From: Corella eumyota
Taxonomy: Eukaryota; Chordata; Ascidiacea; Phlebobranchia; Corellidae
Direction: 5' to 3'
NCBI GenBank assembly: GCA_963082875.1
Contig: OY720098.1
Coordinates: forward strand, 15,190,001 to 15,254,000
DNA length: 64,000 nucleotides
In this document: positions 11,701-29,300 of the stretch, piece by piece
How positions within the stretch are numbered: the stretch's first letter is position 1
Layout of the letters: the number at the start of each line of letters is the position of its first letter
The notes under the pieces: generated by a model
What the model was told of the DNA's origin: nothing
The model's input: the letters and a program-made list of their open reading frames with translations, nothing else
The model's database searches: none
Position numbers and translations under genes: made by a program

Positions 11701-14438
11701 TTCACAATTTTAATTATAAGTATGTCTGATAACGATGATAATAATGTTTTTGGTTATAACGTTATATTACAGGGTCAGATGTCGACCGGGGTTGGATAGA
11801 GTCTGCACACGGCGAACAAGAACCTTTTGTTTTCGGTGCACCATTTTTAAGCAATGGGTATAAATTATTTCCTTATAATTTTACCAAAAACGACAAACTT
11901 ATAAGCCAAGCCGTAATGACTTATTGGACTAACTTTGCAAAAAATGGGTAAGAAAATAATATAAAGGCTATATTTATCACGGAATTACAAACATCACCAA
12001 CATAGTAAAAATTGGTCTAAAAGTATTTTAAAGAATGTAATTAATAAAGCCGTGTAATACTTCATAATTTTACCGAATAAAAAATGTTTTTTTTCGTTTT
12101 AAGAGATCCTATGCTGGGACGACCGCAACAAACTGAGTTTATCACCGAAAAACCCAATGTATTCGAAGGCGTGATATGGCCACTTTATAACACAGTAGAA
12201 CGACAAAATCTTCGTATTTCTATACAACCAAGTATAATAGATCATTATCGAGCAAAAAAGGTTGCATTGTGGAAAACATTTCTACCCAAGTTAGCTGGGG
12301 TAAATCTTATTTAAAATTGCAACAGGCCTACTTAAATAATACACTTGATAAACTTCGTTTAAAAAATGGTAGAGTTTACTGCTTCGAAGCGAATTGGGAG
12401 AAATGCACGGTCAATATTTTTAAAATGATAAACATTAATAATTTAGATTATAGACAAGTTTAATTAAAATTAATTAAATTTATTTTAATTTTGTATTACT
12501 CAAATAATCGCTACAAACTGTAATTAACACAATCCAGCAAAAGCGATGCATTTTCTTACTTGCTCCAAAGCAGTAATGACACGCCTTTAACAAGTTTTAA
12601 AGCGTTTAATCAGAAACTTTTAAAATAAATAGTATTAATAGTATTAACATTCAGAATGTACAATTTTCAGACCGATAACTCGATATGGATTGGAAGACGA
12701 ACAAATCCAATAAACCCACCGCCAGGTAATTACCCAACGCCACCACCTGGAGCAATCACCACAAGATGGACCCCGTTGCCGTAAGTAAAAACAAAAAAAT
12801 GTCATTTTTGTTTTCAAATATTAGGACTTGATCTTGGTAAAAAGAATACCAAAATACATGTTTTATACTTGGATACTGGCAGCATGGTTTGTTGGTCAGG
12901 ATACATGTCTTTAAAACACGAGGTCCTGGGTTCGATTCGCTTTGCTCCTATGTTGTAGCGTCCTTGAGTAAGTGCGCTATAAACGGTATAAATTCCTGCT
13001 AAACCAACACCTAATCAGAAGATTCAAATTAGAGCGCAAGTATAACCAAAAATATCTAAAATTGCCAAAGGCAACTCGAGACTGGATTGGGGTAACTGAT
13101 ATCACCCTATGTTTAAGTCGTGAAGTCGATCTTCCCGACTATCAAGAATAAATAAATGGTAAAAAAATGTTGTAGTAAAATTTAGACTTTTTCGTTACAG
13201 TAATTACTCGTATATATTTTAGGCGAAGTTTAGATCCAGAGCGTGACGAAGACAAAGATTCAAAAGCTGCAACTGACAATGGAGCAATGTCCTTACAACT
13301 TAGCATAACACTAGCTGTTGGATTTGTTCTTTTGTTTGTTAACATTATTGCTTTTGCAGTCGTGTCCTATCATAAGGAGAAGGATAAATATCAAATTGAG
13401 GTAGGCAAAAAGTGAGATCTTATTAAAGTGACCAATAAATCTCTTTAATTTTGCTTAAAAGTTTTTCATTGTTTATGATAGAAACTAAAATCTGAACTTA
13501 GAGGTTATAAAAAACATCGTACTGAACTCGAAAAAAGACCTCCGGCCAGCGGACAGAATACAATGGAGTCGTATATTGAAAATGGGACCGTTAATAAATC
13601 TGTGTTAGATGGAAACAATCAAAACAGACAATCCCAAATAGAATATTTTAACAAAGGCCCAATGCAGCAACAAACGCAGAATTCAGCATTTTACGGAACT
13701 ATGCATCAATCGCCAACAAATCCAGACAAAAAACGGGCGAATTCTTCACTTGCAGTTTTGTATCATGAAGTTACAAAAAATCTGAATTATTCTCCAATAT
13801 TAGAGAAAGAGGCAACACTAGCTGCAACTCATTTACTTCCGCCAATTCCTCAATATCGAGAGCCCAGAACCGATGAAAATCGACGCTCAACGTGGCATGA
13901 AAGTGGGAAGACAAACAGGTGGTCACGAAGTGACTATGCCGACAGTAGTCTTGAAACTTCTGCACTGGATCGCGAAGATAAAAATGATAACGTTGTATCT
14001 CCACCAGAAAATAGTAAAATATTAACTCACACCGATGGCATATATTCCAAAGTAGGCAAGGCTAGATGCCAATCATCGCTTGCTGTATACGACAGACAAG
14101 ATTTAACACCACCGGAATTTAGCAAAAGTGAAAACTACCAACCACAGCGTTCATTATCTAGAGGACCGCCCCTGAATCCTAACTTAGGCTTTGTAAATCA
14201 CTCAGCTGTTGGGTATAACACAATTTCTACAATCAACAAAACTGCAAATGGCACAAAGAAGGCTGTTTTTGAGAAAAATAAGACATCAAGCTTTCAACCT
14301 ACTCTTTATACAGGTAATGACCAAGAACCGCATCCAAGTACTAGTCGGGCCACACAACCTTCTCTGCTTTTTAATCACGAGAAAAACAATAAGCCCCAAA
14401 CTATGGGTACAATGAGTTCAGTCACAACTAAATTGTGA
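5736..14438 (+). CDS. Neuroligin (synaptic adhesion, cholinesterase-like)
   Basis: Neuroligins are postsynaptic type I membrane proteins that bind neurexins. Thirteen coding exons join in phase: 5736-6045, 6377-6559, 7446-7607, 8135-8320, 9268-9433, 9862-10000, 10809-11059, 11549-11688, 11773-11947, 12104-12299, 12671-12780, 13223-13400, 13482-14438, giving 1,050 aa. The ATG is the first after an in-frame stop at 5697 and opens a signal peptide (residues 1-18, ending CHG). Family marks seen: EDCLYLNIY, the FGSGAGAS elbow at residues 261-268 (the catalytic Ser of active esterases is Gly264 here, as in vertebrate neuroligins), [11 protein letters not shown], a Pro-rich stalk, and a membrane helix at about 697-722. 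The tail (723-1050) is far longer than in vertebrates and ends VTTKL, a class I PDZ-type ending. Introns hold SINEs. I infer it is intact and not catalytic. Confidence 0.95.
6087..6294 (+). repeat. tRNA-derived SINE, family B
   Basis: It lies in neuroligin intron 1. The head contains an A-box-like TAGTGTGGTTAAGCGG and a B box GGTTCGAGACG. These are followed by a non-tRNA body with ACTATTCGCCCTTAAG and an A-rich tail near 6270-6294. It shares head and body with the reverse copy at 3911-4052. Confidence 0.65.
7725..8100. other. AT-rich intron 3 segment with TA microsatellite
   Basis: Non-coding interior of neuroligin intron 3. A TA/TATATA run lies at about 7948-7975. I see no transposon or RNA gene here. 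Confidence 0.5.
8457..8747 (+). repeat. tRNA-derived SINE, family A
   Basis: Near full-length copy in neuroligin intron 4. It has an A box (GTGGTGTAGTGGTAA), a B box (GGGTTCAAACCCC), the body landmark AAGGCGCTTTAAACGG, the landmark CAACTCGAGACTGGGT, and an ATATATACAAAAAAAA tail. An antisense open frame across it is SINE-derived and not a gene. Confidence 0.85.
9447..9720 (-). repeat. tRNA-derived SINE, family A
   Basis: Reverse copy in neuroligin intron 5, starting about 13 bp after the exon 5 donor. It shows the reverse of the tail, the CAACTCGAGACTGGGT landmark in diverged form, and the tRNA head ending CACTGCCGGT. Confidence 0.8.
10001..10808. other. Neuroligin intron 6, no features
   Basis: About 800 bp of very AT-rich intron. 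No SINE, RNA gene or extra exon is recognisable. Confidence 0.5.
11162..11444 (-). repeat. tRNA-derived SINE, family A
   Basis: Reverse, somewhat diverged full-length copy in neuroligin intron 7, with recognisable head (CACGCTGGCGG end), body and tail. Confidence 0.8.
12876..13158 (+). repeat. tRNA-derived SINE, family A
   Basis: Forward copy in neuroligin intron 11. The A box is degraded, but the B box (GGTTCGATTC) and the body landmarks AGTAAGTGCGCTATAAACGG and GGCAACTCGAGACTGG are clear. Confidence 0.8.
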
Positions 14439-14534
14439 AGAACATTCGTATAAAAGAGATAAAACAATCTAAAGAAAATGCTACGTACATGCTTTTTCTT
14501 AAGCACCAGCCACTTTTTGAAAACTGTTGTTCAA

Positions 14535-14608
14535 AATAAATCGTTTTTTTTCAGATATAGCGAAAATATGTAAGAACACATTTTGTTGACTCTGTTGTTA
14601 ATAATAAA
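14535..14608 (+). terminator. Candidate poly(A) signals for neuroligin
   Basis: AATAAA hexamers at 14535-14540 and 14603-14608 lie 97 and 165 bp past the neuroligin stop. Which one is used cannot be told from sequence. Confidence 0.45.
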
Positions 14609-14617
14609 TGTTTTAAA

Positions 14618-14623
14618 TTTATT
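14618..14623 (-). terminator. Candidate poly(A) signal for LSD1
   Basis: TTTATT on + reads AATAAA on -, 210 bp past the LSD1 stop. It lies about 10 bp beyond a candidate signal of the opposing gene, so the two 3' UTRs probably overlap. Confidence 0.4.
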
Positions 14624-14832
14624 TACGTTGTATTTTTAAATATTTTTAATACGATTAGTAATGTTTTTTAAAACGTAGCATATATGTACATGATAGGTAT
14701 GTAACAACCACTGTTGCACATAAAAGGTTTCGTATTTGTATTTCGACAATGCTTACTAGTTACATCAAAAATTAAAACGAAAAGAGATCGTTTCAAAACA
14801 GATACTTTAAGAAGAAAAAAAACAGCCAGAAA

Positions 14833-21504
<6,672 letters not shown>

Positions 21505-22202
21505 GATTTTTTGCTTCAAAATATGTCCAAAAATTGTATTTGTTATGCAAAAAGTGTACTTAACACGTTTTGTCAGTTTGTTGTTCTTTCGTTTTTTTAA
21601 GCATGACTTAATAAAAGTGGGACTTTCCCTAAATTATTATAAAAAGTTTATTCAATTTTTTTTTATCCATATTGAAAACAATAGTTTATAATATCTTAAG
21701 AATATGTTAAAAAAAAACTTGAGCTGTATTTTGTAATGAATCCTCTAGATTTTTTAAACCGTTGTAATATAATTAATACACAATAAATTAAGTAATTTTA
21801 AAGGTCAAAAACTATATAGTCAAACCAGGTACTAAAGGTAAACAACAGATAACGAGTAAAAAGCAAGGCTACACCACTAACACCTAGTAACAAGCCAACA
21901 TGGATAAGATTATTAAACACGTGACATACGTAACAATATATACAATTCAAAGAAATAATACAATTTTAACCGATTGTATACAATGATATAAATAGGTCAT
22001 AAATAAATAAAAAATTATTTTTAAATGTTTGTTAAAAATTAAAAATCGATTTTAAGCATTGAAAATTTAGTCTAGTGTATATCCAATTAAAACTGGGTTA
22101 AAAATTTTTAAAATGTATTTAAAAATTATTATTTGTTTGTTTACTTTATTTAAATACTTGTTTATTTATTAAAAATCCATTAATTTAGGCATTTAAAACT
22201 TT

Positions 22203-22433
22203 AATCCCCACTGACCTCATGTTGTATCACCCTTGAGTAAGGCGCTATAAATGGTACAAACTCCTGCTGAGTTAGCACTAAATTAGCCATATAATTATCG
22301 AACAAGTATAATCTATAATATCCCAAACTGCCACAGGCAACTCGAGACTGGGTTGAAGTAACTGATGTTACTCTATGTTAAAGTCACGCATTCGTCTCTC
22401 CCACATCGAGGATAAAGATATATACAAAAAAAA
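22203..22433 (+). repeat. tRNA-derived SINE, family A (5'-truncated)
   Basis: The only family A copy outside a gene. It begins in the B-box region and keeps body and tail (GATATATACAAAAAAA). Confidence 0.75.
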
Positions 22434-22855
22434 TTACATCAACAACTTGAAACTGAGTTAAACAATTAATTTTTATTTGTTTAATATATTTAAAAGCTTG
22501 TTTGTTTACTATAAATTTAATGATCAGTTTTAATCGTTCGGTCTAAATAATTTTTTTGGTCTAATGTAATATGTAATACCAGTTACACAACAATTTATTA
22601 AAATTTTATCTTTTTCTTGTTTATTACAATAAAATCCTAATTCTATATAAAAATTTAATGATTAATATTTTAAATTTGTTTCGTTATAAAAATGTTGTTT
22701 AATTACTACAAGGCAAACAGTAGAAGTTTAGTCTAATAATTAAAAACTTTATATTTAATATTAATTTATTTAATATTTCTAATTAAGTAATGTTTATGCA
22801 TAAACATCTTTACTAAATTTTATATTAAAAATGATTAAATAATTTTAAACTAGAT

Positions 22856-22861
22856 TTTATT
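22856..22861 (-). terminator. Candidate poly(A) signal, polycystin gene
   Basis: TTTATT on + (AATAAA on -) lies 114 bp beyond the polycystin stop codon. In DNA this AT-rich the hexamer is common by chance. Confidence 0.35.
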
Positions 22862-22974
22862 TATGAAATAAATTTTGTTTAATCTTGATGTTTAGATATG
22901 TATAACTATACAATGTCTTTCGAAGTTTTTACAATAAATCCCAACTGTAAAATAGTTAATATGCCGAGTTCAGT

Positions 22975-23327
22975 TTAGACATTTAACTCCAGCTCAAGTT
23001 CCGACATTGAAACCTTGGCGTAAAAATTCTCTTCCAATTTATAAACAAATTTTGCAAGGTCATTTAGTTTATCTTCCAACAAATCGATAGGCATTTTTTC
23101 CCTCTTTTGATTATCTTCTAAATAAATAAAAATACACTACTAGTACGAAATGGAGTTATAAAATACCTAAAGTTATCTTTTCCATTTACAAAAATAAAAA
23201 TGCAACCTTTAAAATCATGTTTTTGGGTAAATCTAGAAGTTATTGAGAAAACAAAGTTTCCAACTTTTTTAAACAAATAATCCAGAACTTCAAATCTATT
23301 TTTCTTTGATTCTAATTCTCTACGAGC
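22975..23327 (-). CDS. Polycystin exons 89-90: acidic coiled-coil tail
   Basis: Exon 89 (23327-23207, donor tentative) begins ARRELESKKNRFEVLDYL directly after the last membrane helix. Exon 90 (23117-22975) carries a Leu-rich acidic stretch (LLEDKLNDLAKFVYKLEE) ending in ELELELNV and the stop. Leu spacing suits a coiled coil, the device by which PKD1 family tails meet PKD2-type partners; that role is inference. The exon 89 donor (G/GTTGCA) was chosen because it alone keeps frame into exon 90. Confidence 0.6.
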
Positions 23328-26300
23328 CTTCAAAATGTAGTAAAAGTATTTAATCATGAGAAACAAATTTATCCTTGAGAAAACAAAAAAAACAAATTTA
23401 TCCTTGAGAAACAAATTTTAGTTTCAAAGGCTTTAAATTAGACATTTAATGGACAAAGAGCCCTTTTAAAGCCGTAAACAAATTATTAGATTGCTAATTA
23501 GCAAATATTACAAGTAAACTATATTGAAAAATAATGAAGGCAGCCTAAAACTAAGTAATATAAGAAAAATAAATTTTTTTTTATAAGAAAAAAAAAATAG
23601 TTGCAACTAAAAATACTTACCCAGCGAATATAAATATTCACAAAAAATTACAAAAGCCTTTAAAAATTAAATTACATCTTACTTTTTTTATACTATCATC
23701 AAGAATAACAATAAACATATTTAACAGTGCGATCGTACACAGTCCAGTGAAGGTACAAAAGAAAATAGGGCCTAAAATTGGGTCTGAATTTTGGATCTCA
23801 GTAAAATCAAACCTACCAAGAAGCATAGAAAACATTTCTTCAAGCTAGAAAAACAATTAAACTTTTTCAATTAAAAAAAAGACATTTTTAACTACTTTTA
23901 AAAATAACTACTTTTAAAAAAAGTTTTTAAACATGATACTTACTGCATAAAATTTAGTACTGTATTCAAGAATCTTTTGTTCAAACCAAAAGTTTGATAA
24001 AAACATAAAAGCGACAAAATATATAGAAAACATAACAGAAAAACAGGCAACAGGTTTAGCTGCATGTTTAAGAGTGTAAGACAATAACAAAATCCTTCGA
24101 TTAAATCTTAATAATCTTGTAAATTTTATAGTGGCAAAAAACACAGTAAAAGCCAAAGTGCAGATATAGGCATCATTCCATAAAGTTAGGTACTGAAAAT
24201 TTACGAAGTGTTCTGCAAAAACAATTTTACATTAGCCCTATATTTTTATTTTTTTAAATTTAACAATATGACAAAAAAGACTTACCCTTATTTACATCAT
24301 CTTTCATTTTTTGTAAAACAGCATTAGCTTGAATATGTCTTATAGCATATAAGGCTATAGCAATAAAAGCCAAAAGACATTCAACCGTGACAATCAAATT
24401 CCAAAATTTATAAAAATAATATTTCTTTTCTATTTTTATCTTATGAAACATCTAAACATATAAACCCTTAATTAAGTTATCATTACCAATTTTATTTTGT
24501 TAGCAATATTTCTAAAAACAAAAAAAGGTTAACCAAAAATAAAAAAGTGTAAAATTTACTTGAAACAATTTGTACACAAATGTTATCAAAAAAATAATTT
24601 GGATCACAACAATGAAGTATCCACTTCCATCAACAAACTCATACAATCGAATGGGAGAAATCACAGGATAAGCAAAAAAAGCTCCAGCATCAGATTTCTC
24701 CAGTAATATCACAACAGAAGCAAACAGGTTGATATTAGCATTGTAAACCTATATTTTTTCAATAAGTTGTATCAAACTTAGCCAAGCAATAAAAAATTGA
24801 GTTAAAGGTAACTATATTCACTATTATACTAAACATCAAGTCATAGTTAAACAATCTAAATTATCGAAAATATACATACTGAAAATTCAATAAACACTGC
24901 TGCTGTCTGTCTATCGATCCAGTTGTCCAAATTTAGTTGTTTTATTACATTAATGCTACGTTGTGTGGTGTAAGGTAAAGTTACAGCATAACCTCCGCCA
25001 GCGTATATGTTAAATTTACCTGCATACGGATATCCATCTAATTCACTAAAAATAAAAAAAGTTAAAAAAAATTAAGTAGAAACATAAAATCTATTAAACT
25101 TCTACTTTTAAAAATCTGTTTTAAAAAAGTTACTTTAAGTTTTGATATTGCCAGTATGTATTTTCACCCTCAGAATTGTTATTTACTTTCCAACCAGAGG
25201 AAAAATTATTTTCTTCTTGATTAAGAATTTGATATCCATTAATGCAAAGCCTTGCAGGCGATGACAACTTTACATTAAACGGACAATCATCTGTAAAATT
25301 TTAGACCAAAATAAATAAATAATTAAAGAAAAACAGTTGCAAAATCAAACTTAATTCGTATTTTACTTACTTTTTTTTACTCTAAGTTGTCTTAATCTAG
25401 CAGGGCCAGTAACGAAAGTTTCCCTGTTGCTAAGATATCTGGTTTGGCTCCAAGTTAATCTTTCTGAATTGTAAATACTTGTTGCATGTAAACCTAAAAA
25501 TAAACGAGTAGTTTTTTTTGTATATACATATATTTATCCTTCAGATGCACAACCTGAACATAGAGTAACAACAGTTACTCCGACTTAGTCTCGAGTTGCC
25601 ATAGCAGTTTGGGATATTATATAGAATATAATTGCCCGGTGTTTATGCTGCTGATTAAGTGCTGGCTAAGCAGGAGTTCATACCGTTTATAGCATCTTAC
25701 TCAAGGGCGCTACAGCATGAGAGCAGTGGGAATTGAACCCACGACCTCTTGGTGGTGCTGCAAGTGTTCTTACCACTACACCACGCTGCCAGTTTAAAGC
25801 AATTGCAAAAAAAAAACAGCAGATGTTTTGAAAGATTTACCTGGGATTAAAACTGTATTGCACCAATTCCAAAAATCTTCAGTTGACCTTACCTAATTAA
25901 TTAAATTAGAAAATTGAGAATAATTTTGTTAAAACAAGTCCATATTTAAATTTACTTTTCATAATAATGTGATTTTAATACACGTGTATAAAATTTTTAC
26001 CTCTTCTAAAATAGGATCCCCATTCATTAAAAATATTTTTGACAAAGAATCATGAAACTCAAAACCATTATTATGTTTAGTATTATTAGCTGCAATTAGT
26101 AATAAAGCAACATATAAAAGATAAGACACAATTTCCTTGATTGTTTCAACCATCATTTTGTGTTGTTCTTTGGCTTTTCGGGCCTTTTTGATTTCAGCAC
26201 AGTTTAGTAAACCCCGTTTTCTATTCATTTGCTCTGTTATCATAAAAAATACTAAAACCACAAATTAAATATTCACTTTTGTAAAGCAAGAAGTAAGTGC

Positions 26301-29300
26301 ATTTCACAGGTGCCATATTTTAATAAATGACTAATGCTTATTGTTTTTTATATATTTTAGTGTATTTATTAAACAATTTTTGGCAATTAAAAATGCTTTT
26401 TTAACCATTTTTTTAAATTTAATAAGCTAATATTTTCTGCCAAATACTTTATGTTAACTTTTTTTTCAAACTATTTTATATTTTTATTGTATTCAGCTGT
26501 AATTATTTTAACAATAAATAAAATATTTAAAATTCAATAAATATATTAAAATTAAATTTTTCAAATAGTAAAGTTAAAAACATTCACCAAAGTCATCCTG
26601 AAGAGGAGATTGCATCAACCAGTCCTCTTCATTTTTTTTAAATTCCTCCAGATCTTCTTGATTTTCATGGTCCTCCTTGTCATTGTGCATCATATTAAAT
26701 GCTTTTTTACCAAAAAATTTGTTCAGTGCAAAAGAAACCACTACTGCAATCAAAATCGCCTAAAAATTTTTGAAATAGTTACTTAATTCATAAACATGTT
26801 TAGAATTAACTGGCAGCGTGGTGCAGTAAACGGCAGTGTGGTGTAGTGGTAAGAACACTTGCTACACCACCATGAGGTCGTGGGTTCGATCCCCACTGCT
26901 CTCATGCTGTAGCGCCCTTGAGTAAGGCGCTATAAACAGGTATAAACTCCTGCTAAGCCAGCACTTAATCAGTAGAATAATTATCAGGCAATTATAATCT
27001 ATATAATATCCCAAACTGCTAAAGGCAACTCAAGACTGGGTCAGGGTAACTGATGTTACTCTATGTTTAGGTCGCGCATTCGACCTTTCCACATCGAGGA
27101 TAAAGATATATACAAATAAAACAAAAAATAATGGCTACAAAAAAAGATAATAATATTTATTACCTTGCATGGTTGAATAATTAGTACAGACTGTATGAAG
27201 GATAACAATATAGACAGCAACCAGTCATTTGATTTTAAAGAACCCCATTCCACACTATAGAGAAACACAAATACGCCACTCACCAAAAACACAAGAAAAA
27301 CCAAAGACCATGCCACATAAATCATCCAATATGGAAACATAAATCTGTAAAAATAATTTTCTTTTTTAATTTAGCTTTTTTTAAATCAAAAGTAGAATAT
27401 ATTTAAAATGTTTCTTACACAGACTGTTTTGTTTTTTCTTTAATGTCATTGCTAGTAAATTGACTGTTTGTACTCGCAGTAATCCCTATCAAGTCATCAG
27501 AATCCTCAACTTTTTTGGGAAGAATTCTTTGAAATATCTTAAACAATAGTTTAATCAAATTCTAGCTTTTTTTGTATATAAATTTATCCTTGATGTGAAA
27601 AATTGAATGCGCGACTTAAACATAGAGTAACATCAGTTATATGGCTCAGCAGGAGCTTATACCGTTTACAGTGCCTTACCTAAAGGCGCTACAGCATGAG
27701 AGCAGTGGGATTGAACCCACGACCTCATGGTGGTGTAGCAAGTGTTTTTACCACTACACCACGCTGCCGGTAACTTAAGTGCCTTTAATGTATTCCAAAT
27801 TCAATATTGTTTTATATATAAATTTAAAAAATAAAAATATAATCATTGATGTTTATACCTCAACAAGCAAAACATTAATTGGAATAACAACTAAAGAGGC
27901 TTGAATGCTAACAATCAATTGTTGAATAGTAAATGAGAAGGGACCTACATAAATAAAGAAAACATTTTAAAAATACATAAATTCAGATTTAAAAATCTTT
28001 TTTTTTTTAAATAGATAAAACATAATTTTATGATAGTTATTTAAAACTTGATCATTATTTATTTAATTAATGATATTTAAAATTTTACAGTAATTGCAAA
28101 TGTGTCTATTTATTGTAAGAATAAAATAATACCAATTTCTAGTCTTCCTTGTTTTCCATTGTCATCATCAGATCTTCCAAAAAACATTGCACTACTTAAC
28201 ATTGTTGAAAACAAGATGGCAAAAGCACAAGAGAGTCGTTGTACTCTTGTAAAATTACTTTTGGTGGGTCGAGAAAATACTGAATAAATGATTTTAAAGT
28301 AGATTTGTATTAACAAGGATTAATTAAATTTAATACAAACACTATTTTATTAATAATAAAATCTGATTTTTAAATTAAAATTTTTTCTGAAAATTTTTAA
28401 ATGCCTGTTAAATGAAATCGCAAGAAAAAATGTAAAAACCTTACATGAAAACCAAAGATGTTCATTACTAAAACTTTTCTGTGCAGAAGATCCAAACAAA
28501 TTTTTAAAACTATTTATTTTGTTATCATCTGCTATTACTAACAAACGTTCAATTTTGCCATCTGATTGGTCAACAGCCAGCCAATCATCACAGAAAAAAA
28601 CAAATCTGTAATTTATTTAGCAAAACAAATTTAAATATCTTTTTAGTATTTTTAAATGTATATTTATAATAATTTGTCATACTTTTTCTTTTTTTGAAGA
28701 TCCATTATTGTAATAAATTGGAGATACCAGGAGTCCTTTGAGTTTTTTCCTGAGTTATCATGCCAAATTTTTAGATGAATTAGATTACCCAAAGGTTTAT
28801 CAACAGCTAAAAGAAATTTTCTAACACTGCTACGAGAAAAATTCTAAACGAAGATTTTTATTTATTTAAAATGCTCATTTTTAAGTTATCAATTAAATTC
28901 GCTTTTAAAATCAAACATTAAAAAAACTTCACCTACAAAATGCCAGTTTAGCTTAAATAAATTAATTTTTTTACTTACATTATCGTAATTGTTTGTCTTA
29001 AGTGTTCTTAAAGAAGTGTCACAATCTTCACCATATAAGACAAAAAAAACATTACTTTTTGTATCAGCATTTATTTGAGAACCTGTTGTAACCGTAATTT
29101 GGTAAAAGTATTTGTCGCAAATTTTGTTGTCAAGTAAAAATCCAACTGCCCACTAAAAATTACAAACTAGATTACTAAAATTATATTTAAAAGAATGTTT
29201 AAAATTTTTTAAGAATGTTTATCTTCATGTGAAAAGCTTTAAACGTTCTGAAAACAATAAAGTATAAAAACAACAAACCTTAGAAATATCTCTTTTATCC

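Larger units (their letters stand above)
21505..22974. other. Intergenic spacer, LSD1 start to polycystin stop
   Basis: Two genes on the same strand are separated by about 1.5 kb of AT-rich DNA holding one truncated SINE. The frame upstream of the LSD1 ATG stays open for at least 100 bp but has no further ATG, so an upstream exon cannot be excluded. A candidate poly(A) hexamer for the polycystin lies here. Confidence 0.5.

Noticed and set aside
5736-14438. Active carboxylesterase or acetylcholinesterase
   Set aside because: The nucleophile elbow reads GSGAG with Gly in place of the catalytic Ser, and the stalk, membrane helix and tail match neuroligin.
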